Origin: Hymenolepis diminuta | Lineage: Eukaryota > Platyhelminthes > Cestoda > Cyclophyllidea > Hymenolepididae | Direction: 5' to 3' | Length of the DNA: 64,000 nucleotides | Assembly (NCBI GenBank): GCA_900708905.1 | Contig: CAADRB010000010.1 | Coordinates: 4,256,871-4,320,870, forward strand | Shown here: positions 28,196-39,900 of the stretch, one piece after another | Layout: the number at the start of each line of letters is the position of its first letter | Numbering within the stretch: position 1 is the first letter of the stretch | Notes under the pieces: model-generated | What the model saw: the letters and a program-made list of their open reading frames with translations, nothing else | What the model was told of the DNA's origin: nothing | The model's database searches: none | Made by a program: the position numbers and the translations under genes

Positions 28196-30339
28196 GGAAA
28201 GATATAAACGCTATACTCTATCATAATAAATCCATTAATTAATAGATCGTGTCAAGGATACGGACTAAACAAAAACGATACACACCTCTCAAGTTCTAGT
28301 ATATTAATTAGAGAGGCCTGCGAAACTAGATGATTATAGTTCATCCATTCTGGTTTTCTCGTCTTTGGACTTGATTTCTTTTCCACCTTTTGCTTGCAGC
28401 GCTCTATTCTGGAAATTATTTCCATTTGTTTATAAAGGAAGCGGAAGAAGGTTGGCTTTATTGCCAGTTTCTTCTTCGCGAGTTTGATATACCCGTTAAG
28501 AAATCTTCTGATTATGAATTCCGTTACTCTCTGAATAATGATAAGTAGTACACTAGGTATAATCCGATCTATGAATATTCACCAATAGTTTTTGAGACAA
28601 TATGCACTACAGGTTATGCTACCGCTGCAGTAAGCTACTCATACTTTCCATGCTCCAGTGTCTTGAAATTTTGACTAGTTGGAACTCATTTCCTAACCCC
28701 TTATTTTGAATCCTAGCTTGCCTGCAAAGCTATTAATACTCGCGGTATTCGTTTCACTCAACTTGCACTATACTAATATTTTATTTTCCCGGCTTTTCTT
28801 TGATTTCACTTATATTTGCATATTTTATGAGATGAGGGATTACTATTCTCAGATGCATCTGTTTGAAACAATAAGAACAATACATTTATCAATTCTGGTC
28901 CTGAATGATGAAGTAAAAACCATTGAACAAGGTGTTCGCCCACAGTTCCTTAAACTGCTCTCGACTCTACTATAGCATCTGCAGCCTTGAGTTTCAAATA
29001 ACAATGTTAGTAGTCGTAGCACCGATCTGATCATTTACTTTCATAATGATTCTCTACCATCTTTGTAGATGAATGATTGGTCTCGAAAATCCCCAGTATG
29101 CAGATAATTCAGCACATCCATAAAGATTCAAACTTCGAGCGATCTTTGGAGCGGGTTATTCGTCAGAATTTATGCTGTTAATCTATGATTTTCAGTTCAT
29201 GCCTGCAAAAATACGGTACTGAATTATTACTGAAGATTTAATGGTCGTTTCCGGAATCTTTTCAACTGTATCACTTATTGCTGCGAAGATCAAAAATTTG
29301 TACTCTCTGAATTTATAATGATATCTTTTATGACTTTGTTTGGATATCATTTTCGACTTAAACGTCTTTATTCAGAATAGGATTCATGTGAATTCACATG
29401 CACATGCATCTATGATCAAAGATCAGTCACACGCGCACTATAATTCTGATTGTTCAGAGCCGGTTTATGTGATATCTAATTTATCATAAGTGTGCACACA
29501 TGGTCATTTGGGGAACATAATTCTCTGTCAAACTTGCTTTGTGCCGATCATAATGTTAACGGATGAACGTTCCTCCCTCTCACACGCTAAAAGTAAGCAC
29601 ATAGAAAGCAAAACCAGCTCTTCATTTCCTTTCTATTGTTCCTCATAGCAGAAGAGTTTTCAATCTGATGGATAAAAAAGGTCTAGATGGACTGCACCTC
29701 CCTAAGCGCAGAGCAGAACAATTGAAAATCCGCTGCTGATGTATAAAAATGACTCGCGTAGCGTTGTGAATCTATCCAACTTAACCCGGTTACTGGACAG
29801 GGTGCGTGTATTTGTGTATGCAGGTGACTCACCATTTCAAATGCAGTCCTGGGTGGTGAGTAAATGGAAAACTGGGACTATATGAGTTCTAATAAGCTTC
29901 TGCAGAAGTCAATTTAACCAACGTAAATTGCGAGCCTGCCTATCGAATAAAGGCGGTTGCGATTAATCGATTAAACACATTTGAGCTCAAAATTTATTAC
30001 TTTTTATAGTTAATATTGTAATTATAATGCATTTTACGAATAAAATTCTACCATAATAGAACGAGAATTCTGAATTATCCACTGAAGTCTTCAGTTAACT
30101 TTGGAATTCAAAAAGGATTTCAGCATAACTGGACCAGTGATTAAGATACACTCTTGTGAATGAAAATAAACAAAACATGTTCATCTTGAGTGAACACAGC
30201 TTACGGAGCTCCGCCAACTTGAAATTTCTGTCTGTATCACCTTTGCTAAGTTAAAACTACAGGAAAACTTTGCTTTCTCAACCATTCCAAGAAAAATGAA
30301 ATGAAGCGGCAAGATCGACACTTCTTGATTAAATAATAT

Positions 30340-30575
30340 CGGTTAATAAACACTGAGCATCGCAGACAAATATTTGCTACGGTCCAAAGGACGAATCGTG
30401 AAATTTGAAGTTTGGAAGGTGAACTGCCCATTTACTAAATATTGTACAACCCGAATCCAAAAATCTACGTCAGTATGACTTTTAGATACCTTGAAGTTGC
30501 TCTCTACACCTTTTGATCCTCTCCCCTTTATAATTTGTTTGACTTACTGTGATTCGATGTCAGTTACTTTCCACA
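30340..30575 (+). repeat. Dispersed repeat family, copy 1 (no protein)
   Basis: Shares an ordered set of blocks with 58125-58335 and 58505-58685: (A/G)AGGACGAA..., GAATCCAAAAATC, a CTCTC...ACCTTTT...CTCCCCTTTTAT core, TTTGACTTACTG and a terminal ACTTTCCAC. About 235 bases, AT-rich, no coding capacity or terminal repeats visible. Unnamed non-autonomous element or old insertion. Confidence 0.5.
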
Positions 30576-30607
30576 ATTGAAAATTGTGAAGCTGTTTTTT
30601 ACTGTGA

Positions 30608-30625
30608 GTAATAATAATAATAATA
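30608..30625. repeat. (TAA)n microsatellite
   Basis: About six TAA units, directly after copy 1 of the dispersed repeat; microsatellites often mark the 3' ends of retroposed elements. Confidence 0.8.
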
Positions 30626-32464
30626 TACTAATATTCGCAGATAGACATAGCGTAGACAGCATAGACAATTGGTTGAGAATGTTTGAATAATTGAGCAGCA
30701 CTTTATGCTTGCATTACCAATTGTATTTAGTTCTTTATCGATCTTGCACTTCCAACAATTATTCCGTCTGCTTCTTTTCATTTTTATTGAGTTGATTTGA
30801 TAGGCAATCTTATTTGACACTTGATCTTTTAAATATTGACTCTTAAAGTAGTAATTGGGTGATTATTTTTATAGATGGGGTTCGATTTGCATTTAACATA
30901 ATATTACACCACATTCAAGGTCAAAATAACATTACTTCTTGACTTTGATCATAAATATACAATTAAAAACGGGAATATTTTTTCGAGTGAGCATAAATTT
31001 GAACTCCCTAACTGTCTCTGGGTATATTTATAATCACTTCTAACTCATTTCATTTTTCTGCATTTACTAGTGATAAGCTTTATGAGCGATTTGAAATCCT
31101 AGCAGATTTAACTCCCACTGATCTTTAATTAACTTTTTGATGTAAGTCATATAGCATCCAATTACCTCTTATTAACTTTGCATTCTTCATTTATTTTTTT
31201 CTATCAAAGCCTATCATGGGGGAACAGTATCCCTATTTGTGATGAAACTCGTGATAAATAAAAAATCGAAATGATTCTGCTTCAACCCCTTCGACCTTAG
31301 TCTGATTACCAACGTTAGGAAAGGATTACAAAGTACTGGCACTAGTTCGGAATTTAGGATAAGGTGCTTGATAAAAATTATTTTACCTTTACAAATTATC
31401 TTTTAACTATTTAAACGGCTAACACTCTCAAGTTCCTTCATGGTTATATTCGGATGAGTACTTTTCAGTGTGTTGTTCCAACAACTATTTCTGCCTTGAA
31501 GCTAAATGACTCCATAGGACACAAACTTGAAATCTTCTGGTTAAAAGTTAAAAATGAAAATATTCATGTTTTCGAAAATACTTTGGCAACTAAATTAAAA
31601 GTGTTTCTAGCAAACGCCTTATTTCGCAATTAATAACTAAACGCGTAGCAAAAATTAAAATCTGTTTAGTAGTTATATCCATACTTTCTGGTTCTATTAG
31701 TAATTTAACTGAACGAATTTTGACAGCTATGAAATTTCAAACTCGGTTGTTATTCTGAGAATAAATAAATGAGAAAAGTATCCAAACCTCCTCATTTTCG
31801 TGAAACTAGGAAGTAAAGCAGCCATAATTAATAAGAGTTCTTGTTTAGATCGGTTAACAAACCGATTGTTTGATCGCGTGATCTGGATTGGAGCATGCAC
31901 CTGTCAGTCGTCAATTCCTCTTTAATGTACATTTATTATGTCCTCTGTTCCACCAAAATTAATGGATTTATTTCCAAATTTGCAGCAATCTGCGTGGTAA
32001 TGCAGGAAAATTAAAATGACTCAGAACCAGAACAATCCTGAATTTTTCAGACTAACGAAATGATAATGCTTCATGTTATTAAAAGAAGAGAGTATTCTAT
32101 GCAATCACCTAGTTAGGTGATAAATGGAAAGTTGAAATCATAAATTTAATGTGAAAATTCTTATATATACAAAACTGACTTCCAATAACAGTACCAAATC
32201 TTTAGGAAGTTATTAATTTAGATGACTCTTAGTATGCTATGAAAGCATGGTGAATGTTTTCGTTGTTCATTTCCGTAAAGTTGAGAGAAAGTGAATAAAA
32301 GTTGAAAACTTGAAAGTGTAAAATCCGGTTAGAAAGCATTAATTTGAAGCGACCGGGCACTTATTTCAAATGAAGTGATTTCTAGTATAGTATTTCTATA
32401 AAGTGCTATTGACTATAATAGGTTGAAATTGTCGTACTGATTTATATGGTTTTCAAGAAGTTCT

Positions 32465-32476
32465 CCCCCCCCCCCC
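32465..32476 (+). repeat. Homopolymer (C)12
   Basis: Twelve C residues flanked by TTCT and TTTAAA, in an otherwise AT-rich stretch. Length may vary with sequencing error. Confidence 0.9.
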
Positions 32477-32634
32477 TTTAAAGCAGTAAATTTTGAGCAC
32501 ATTCAAAACTAAGTATGGTATGAATTAAAAATATAAACTCTCTTGTCCAATGAGATAAAAAAATTATCTACTAAACAATAAGAAATACGCAAATACCGTA
32601 ACCACCTTCATAGTTATAGAGAGGTTAATTTAAC

Positions 32635-32750
32635 TCTCACTGTCCGCACAACAAGGTCATGAGTTATCGCACACCCAGTACTTGCGCTGGCATGAAGGGG
32701 GTTATTTCTGGGATTCCTTATTTCCTGGGAAAGCCTCTCCCTACCTCCCA
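32635..32750 (+). mobile_element. Degenerate SINE copy
   Basis: The plus strand has AAGGTCATGAGTTATCGCAC followed by ACCCAGTAC, comparable with GAGGTCACGAGTTC...CGCACACCCA of the family, and later CTCTCCCTACCTCCC. The match is short and the ends are not defined. Confidence 0.35.
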
Positions 32751-32987
32751 CTTCTATTACTGCTATGGAACTAACTGATGAATCAGCTTCTGCACAGATG
32801 GGTACCTATTGATGGTCATTTGTTTAATTCCAATACTCCGGTTGGCAAAAACTTTGAAATATATCTGAATCATTGCCAAAGCCTCTTTTGTTTATTTCAA
32901 ATAGAGTATTTTTATCCCCACCACTTGCACCACAGTGCAGATGTTAAAAAGCGAAGGAAACTGTATCCCTAGGATAAAAAAGGTGCC

Positions 32988-33005
32988 ATATATATATATA
33001 TATAT
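32988..33005. repeat. (AT)n microsatellite
   Basis: Nine AT dinucleotide units with no interruption, followed by TTGTG. Confidence 0.9.
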
Positions 33006-36000
33006 TTGTGTTTGTTGAGATTTGCTTTTTACTGTCAATATTCGTGAAGCACGATATGATTCACTTATTTCTTTGATGAAGAGAAGAAATCTCTCTAGAC
33101 TAGTCGGTGTCTTTTTTGGCTGACACATGACAAGTTACAAAGCTTTATTTCCCTGTTAACAACTGATGAAATTTTATGACCTAAATCTGCTCCTCTTCTA
33201 ACAGCAATAAATTCAGAGTAGAAAATAGATTCTGAGAGAAGTATGTTATTATTGCCATCATCCTAATATTAATGTCCACCATGGCCACCTATTGAAATAG
33301 AAAGAGTGAGGGAGAAAATAAATCCTGCTGTTACTTTAATAGCCCCGCTTCATTTTCTTGCCCTCTTTATTTCTTGTTGATATTGCGCACGCCGGGCACT
33401 CGCTACTTGCTAACTCATGTCCAACGCACGCAATGTCATTGGTAAGTTGACGTGCGCGCATATTAATGCGAATGCATTACTCAAAGGGCTTGAACGAGCG
33501 TGCTCTCAAGGTTGCGTACTGTGATTGGTCATGCTCGCGATTAGCGCGGCGCGATACACTATGTGTATTGTTGTTGCTGTTGTGAGTGGAGATCGATGGA
33601 GACAGTTGGAGTTTATGCCACTGCTGTGTACATACCTACTCGACAGTTTAATGGCTTTGCGGAGATTTATTTGTACGCATGTGGGTAAATTTATAATGGG
33701 ACCATCTAGTGTTACTTCATTGTGTCGCAGCCGTATTCATAATACTAACAAATGCTTTGTCAAATGATGGCAATTTAGAACAAAGAAATTCCGGAAAAGA
33801 TGATATTAGCGATATTTGTAAGGTTAATAGAAATGAGAATTTGGTTTAAAATGATGATTTAAGGTATTGGGTTATCACAATTGCCCGTGTAAACTTGCCG
33901 TGATTAATGCTATTTTTTGTAAGTTTAGAAGAAGAACTCATTGGATAAATGGATAAGGAGGGGACCGAAAATTAATTATCATTATTGTTTAATGGCTAAC
34001 CATTAGATTTGATAATATTCAGTAAATTATCTCACTAGAATTAATGGGATATATAAATGTAGACAATGTTTTTTTGCGGATAAATGTTCGTAGTTTCAGT
34101 TCATTCTTTCCCTTAACCAAGTAAATTAAACTTATTCAAGAGATTGAAATACAAAATTTCATAGCTGACCACACCCCTCATAAAATTACAAACAATAACA
34201 AAATACGTGTATTATTCTCGGGATTGGTAGTTCAATGGTTTAGTATTGAAGTGCCTAAAATTTTGAAGTTCATACAGCTCGTGTGATTTCAAGCTTAAAT
34301 TAAACGAAGCTAGAATTACGTTCCAAACATTTCTAGATGAATAGATATTTAAGGTACGAACACAAATTTTGTGGTGGAGTACTAATTAACCTAAGACATT
34401 ATAAGGACATTATTCTTGTTTGAATTCAAACCACGCGTTTAGCATGGAGACATATTGAGAACATGGTGGAGATGTTAAACATAAAGGTTATTCCAGCTGT
34501 TCCGCTTAATGAATGTCAACTTTCGAACCGTTTATGACCTGATGGAATACTAACACTCCATTTAATCATGAATTATTGGTGCACTGTACTTTATTGGAGG
34601 GCTATCATGGACAATAAGGTAAAATTTATGTCCACAATATCACTCATTTGCAAATTCTTTTAAGTTAGCTCTGACCATTTTTACCTAATACAACCTGCTT
34701 ACTTATTTTGAAAATTTATTTGTATAGTTAGAACATGACACGTTTATAAACAACGTGGTGTTTTAGAAAATTACTGTATGTGAAAAAAATAAACATCTGA
34801 CAATATTTTCGTGCAGAAGCATTTCAGTAGATGGAGTGATTCATTCATTCAGACTAAAATATTGATCCTGCTGTAATTTGAATAGACAACAAAGGGCCAA
34901 TCATAGATCAATGAGTTATAAGCTTCAGCCAAGTAATGACGATAAATTTATTCAAGCAAATTAGTTGAATTCAAATAAAATTGAGTAATATGTTTAATCA
35001 TTTTAGGGACGAATATTATACATAATTAATGGGGTTGAGCTGGAAGATAATTAATCAACCCATATAATATACTTTGAAAAAGAACTACTTTGATTAAATC
35101 CGTATATTTAGCACACTCATAAGACTTATTCAATCCAATTATCTGAGTATTTATGACAGAATAATTTTCACATGAATTTCACCTGCTTTCTCATGGAGAA
35201 AGAGTGAGAATTATTGAGAAGTAATGAAAAGCCTGAGAACCACCTGTAGACTCTCGTAATTAGTAACCTCATCTTGAATGAAGACGACTGAGTAAGCGTC
35301 TCAAGTTGCATCGTTGAACACTTCTCAAACTTTCATCAAATGAATGCATGAGAATAACGTCCTCTTTGGCAGATTTTTGAGTATCTTGCAGCGTCCAATC
35401 TCTAATCCTCCTTCGATTATCCGCTTCTCGGCTCATTGTAAAATTTTTAATTCTTTTCGAGAGAATATTATTTTAGTATTTTCTGAAAAGTTTAAATTTT
35501 ATTCCTTATTTGTGTACACTCGGCTAGTCCAATTTATGTAGCAAAATGAAGTTGGCTTTATTTGAACACCATTCAGACGATGGTGGCCTCAGATAAGAAC
35601 TAAAACAAACACTAAATTTTTTGGTATTCTTGCGAAAATTGACCTAGTGTGTACATTTTGAGGCAAGAGTATGTTTTTGGTTCATAGACGATTGCTGAGC
35701 TTAGAGTAAGCACCCATTTTGCATCAAGATTTGGAACTAGCCATTAACAGTTGATCCGTCATGATCTTATGCAATTTTCACTTAATACTAGGTAATTTTG
35801 GTGGACCATTTTGTTACCAAATGGGCCTTATAATAATACGGGTATAAGGATCCAACTAACTAACATTGAACCTCACGGATATATACGAGTGAGGAATTTC
35901 CTATAAAACTGCCTAGACCAGTGCAATCCGTCCAAAGTCGGGAATATCTAACAGTCCAAAGTAATCGCTCTCCAAGTTATGATAATTTACCTTTTCCCAA

Positions 36001-36097
36001 AACTGTGTAAAATATTAAAACCTGTCACTTTTAGTTATCTTGAACCTCTGCGCCCCAGTTACATCTTTATCATGAATATTCACCGACCGCCCTCTTT

Positions 36098-36103
36098 TTT
36101 ATT
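36098..36103 (-). promoter_or_regulatory. Candidate polyadenylation signal (AATAAA)
   Basis: The first canonical AATAAA on the minus strand after the EP400-like stop codon lies about 510 bases downstream. Nearer to the stop I see only weaker variants (AATACA near 36471, AGTAAA near 36351). It would define a 3' UTR of about 530 bases, but in AT-rich DNA a hexamer alone is weak evidence. Confidence 0.3.
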
Positions 36104-36494
36104 AAGTAGAATGAGACGATTAAGGATACCGATAAGACCAGACAATCAGGCCCTAAAAAATGACTTCGAACGTAAACACAGTTCTGATATTAACTTAGTA
36201 TTCTCCGTCCCCCTAATCGTCTAAGTCTATCTTGTTTTAGAACCTTCTAAATCGATTGTGAATAAATCCTAGTCTTTTAGTATACTTTTCCACTATTATT
36301 TGCAGCCCATCTATGGAAAAACAAAAAACGTTTCAGTAGGAATAAGAATTTACTGTACTTTACAAACATTGATTTGACTAGGACATTTACAAAATATTAA
36401 ACGCAACATACACGTACATAGATTGACGATCCTATACTACTAATATAATCATGAGTATAAAAGAACGTGTATTTCCATTTTAGTGCGTATATGT

Positions 36495-36527
36495 GGGGAG
36501 TATGTGGGAGTGGGGGAGGGCGAGGGG
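36495..36527 (+). other. G-quadruplex motif opposite the EP400-like 3' UTR
   Basis: Five G-runs of 3-5 bases separated by loops of 7, 3, 1 and 3 bases on the plus strand, 85-117 bases beyond the stop codon. It satisfies the usual G3+N1-7 pattern. The transcript would carry the complementary C/U-rich tract; the template strand would carry the quadruplex. Function is inference. Confidence 0.6.
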
Positions 36528-36611
36528 AAATAAATGCCAATAATGAGAGAAAACAGAGAAAAATAAAATGGGGTCAGATAGGAGAGACATCATGATGGGG
36601 AGAAGAGAGAA

Positions 36612-36953
36612 TTATCTTGAATTTGACGGTGGCTGCTGCTGTGATTGATGTCTACCAACTACTGAATTCGTTTGAGTAGTAGTGACACCACCATGGCGCC
36701 GTTGAGCATTGTTTGGGATGCGTTGAAGGAGGATTTGAGATTCAGGAACAACTACACTGCCTCGCTGTTGTGATTGAGGTGATTGCTGATGTTGGGCGGA
36801 TGAGGTATAGAGACCATCACGTGTCCGATGGACTAGAGTCGTAGGAGGCGTCGGTCCAGAGGACCCTGACCCACCGACTGGAGATGTGGATGCGGGAGTG
36901 GCCGAGAATGTCCGGACAAAACGCTGCGCGGGCAGTGGTGCACCGGGTCGGAA
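36612..36953 (-). CDS. EP400: EP400-like last coding exon: Gln/Ser-rich C-terminus and stop
   Basis: 113 codons plus TAA (stop at 36614-36612), residues 1894-2006. The acceptor is TTCTTGTTCTAG. There is no Met in this frame, so simple ORF searches miss it. It reads 'FRPGAPLPAQRFVRTFSATP...', then Gln-rich pieces 'SSAQHQQSPQSQQRG' and 'RHQSQQQPPSNSR' before the stop. The Gln-rich C-terminus fits EP400 and the long Domino isoform. Confidence 0.8.
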   Translation of the reverse strand, partial: FRPGAPLPAQRFVRTFSATPASTSPVGGSGSSGPTPPTTLVHRTRDGLYTSSAQHQQSPQSQQRGSVVVPESQILLQRIPNNAQRRHGGVTTTQTNSVVGRHQSQQQPPSNSR

Positions 36954-39900
36954 CTAGAACAAGAAATGCCACCATCCAATGTAAAATCATTTAAAGAATT
37001 CTAACTTTCTGAGTGATTCTAAACCAAAGTAGAACGATAATAAATTATTAACAACCAATTTTATGTTGATAACAACATGCCCGTTTCATTCTAAAAATGT
37101 ATGTTTAAATGAAAAGGGCCCAATTTGTGAAGCCCTAATATTCAATCTCCATTATTTGATTCCTAGAGTTGAGTGAGGTTATGTCCACTACATTAGCAGC
37201 CCGCATCCAATAATCTTGAATTCAAAGTAGTAAGACTCGTAATATTTTTACTTGACTACCTACTAACTATTGACGCTTCAAACCTTATTGAACTTGCTTT
37301 CTGTCCCATGTATTCTGATGCTTTTCCATGATTAAAACTTGCAAGATTTTGCTGTGTAATGGGCAACAAAAATAATAAGGATGGCATATATAACATCGGG
37401 ATAAGTGGACACATGACTGAAAATATATAATCTGGAGAAGATTTGGTCCACGGGATTCGGCTTTCTTACTTCTCCTCTCAGCTCGAATTATTTTGAAGAA
37501 ATCCTTTAAGGGTCTCGCATTGAATTTAAAGTGACGTGCCACGTTTGTCTTTTTTAAAACTGAAAGCAATCAGATATTAGGAACTGGAAGTCCTTGTTTA
37601 TTAATACACTCGAGGAACAGCGAACTGGCAGTGTGCAAAAACATCAATTCAGTCCTCGAGTTGGCAACTTAGTGCTCCACTGTTTCTGCTCGAATTGCTT
37701 TGGGGTGGGAATTTACGCTCTTAGAGACGGCAACCGATATTGTTAACTGTTTTAGCCGTGTCAGCCCAGTCAAACCAGAAGTTCTTGGTGCCCTAATCTA
37801 TTTGCCTTATTCATGACCTTATTCACGCTTTGCAATACTATATTCAAAACCCAAGGCATTAAATTGAAAATTCAATCGAACTAGGTTTAACTGAAAGGTC
37901 AGTCTCTCTCATATTAGAATCGTTCCTGCCAATCACTACACGTCGATTAGAAAGTTAAAATCACAGAATTGTAATAAGTAACTTTGAATTGGCTAGTGAG
38001 AAATCACCGAAAAATAATTCATTGAAGGAATCTTCAGGTTATCATTTTCAGCTAAAGTATCCATTTCATTTAAACTAAGCTGTTAAATGCAACACTATGT
38101 AGCGTAGTATTCACATCTCAACTGCTCTCTCGCTATTTCCTAGGTATTACTTATCATAAGTCATTTTTCAGTAATTAGGGATAGACCTTAGTAACTCACT
38201 TGTTGCCGAGACCGAATGATATGCGGAAGGCCTTGAGCGTTTGCAGTGGGTACAAGTGTTATTCCGGTGGGAGTTCCGGCTGTGCCTTGAGAGTGATGCT
38301 GATGATAGATCACCGATCCAGGTCGAGTACCGCTTGCGGTGGCAAGAACTGTGACTCCACCACTACCACCTCCTCCAGTGGCTGTATTCACACCACCACT
38401 ACCACCCTGTGACTGCGATGCTGGAGTCAAGGTCACACTTCGGCGCATAACTGTTGTTCCACCGGAATTCTGCGAAAAGAAAGGTAGATATCAGAGGCAG
38501 TTCTAAGCATATATCAACTTTTATAAGTAAATCGGAACAGCTAATTGGATGGCACGTTCGACTGACATACAGTAATAGCTTTTAAAAAGGGATCAGATTG
38601 ACTAAACCATAGCCTACTTCCATTATTATTAATATATAATCTCCCATAGATAGTATGTATCCCTCTATAATGAACTCAGTCAACAGTCTGTAGCAGTCTT
38701 CACAATGTAGAAAGCATTTTATAAGTCCCAGGTCCAGTAAAGAAGAGTATTTTTCGACAAATAACCTGGATAGAAAGGCCATCCCAGAGACTTCAAGATT
38801 GGCGAATCGGCGCTCCAATATCCATCTGTTGACCACTATTAGGCTAAGTAATTGGTCATTCTGATCAATAAACATACACCGATGGATGTTAAAGTTTTGA
38901 TCTCTGACAGAGGATAGTTGGCGTAATGGTAAATATTATCAATTCTAATACTAATGAATAATAAGCAGCTCGAATACAGCACATAGTTTAGCTCAAAATA
39001 CGAGTACTAAATTTTAAACAGCATTATAAAAACAAAAAAACACGAATAAATAAATTTACAGAGGCATAACTACGGTAAAAATAGCGTGCCTATGGAAGTT
39101 AGCAACGTGCCGAGTAGGAGAAATTTTACCACTGCTACAGTTAAACGTCTCCGACTATCCTGAAACCATTAGAAAAGAAGAGGAAAATAAATATAGAAGT
39201 TAATTTGAATCTGCATAGGAGCATGGTTGAGATGGTACAACCTAGTAATATATAGAATCTATATACAATGCCTTTTCTTAACATTCCACCGTTTTATTAT
39301 AAGTGATTAGTAACGTTAGTAAAGATGACATCATCACTGATCATTGTTGATGATCTTACAGTCCGAAAATATACGCAATTGCGAGGCCAGTAGTTCTGAG
39401 ATAAAACCATTTGTTCTTATCCTCGAAACATTCACTCGCTACTTAAATAGAAGTAAGTAATATAATTCACTATTTACTAATATACTTCGAAGGGTAAGGC
39501 AGTATAAAGTAAAAAGAGCAGGTATGAACATGAGCAAGACACCCCTTTTACTCCATAACTCAAACTGAAATAACAAAATAATCAAGCCACTAATTAGATA
39601 TAAGTAGCAATGTAAAACCAACCGAAATAACGTGCGCAGTACCAGCGGCGCCAGAAGCAGGAGTGACTGCAAATACAGATTGGGCTGTACCACCTGGACC
39701 CGTTACACGACGCAGAATACCCGTAGTGCCTGCCGTGGTAGCAACCTGACGACCTGTGCTGTTTGGAGTGGTGTAACGGAACACTGTTGGCGAACCACTA
39801 CTTCCTCCATGATAACTGACTGATGTCGCCGTGGAGAATGGCTAAATAACAGGAAGAACAGGAAACCGTAGAGTAGAGTTGGATAAAAATGAATATTTGT

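Larger units (their letters stand above)
28196..32634. other. AT-rich intergenic DNA with one repeat copy
   Basis: Includes the dispersed repeat copy 1, a 16-base perfect palindrome (29385-29400) and microsatellites. Overlapping short frames on both strands near 28.7-29.0 kb have no recognisable product. Confidence 0.65.
32751..36611. other. Downstream flank of the EP400-like gene, with a CpG-dense patch
   Basis: Contains the CpG-dense stretch at about 33385-33555 and an 80-codon frame overlapping it (33525-33767) that I do not recognise. The right-hand ~500 bases are presumed 3' UTR of the EP400-like gene. No convergent gene is visible. Confidence 0.6.
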
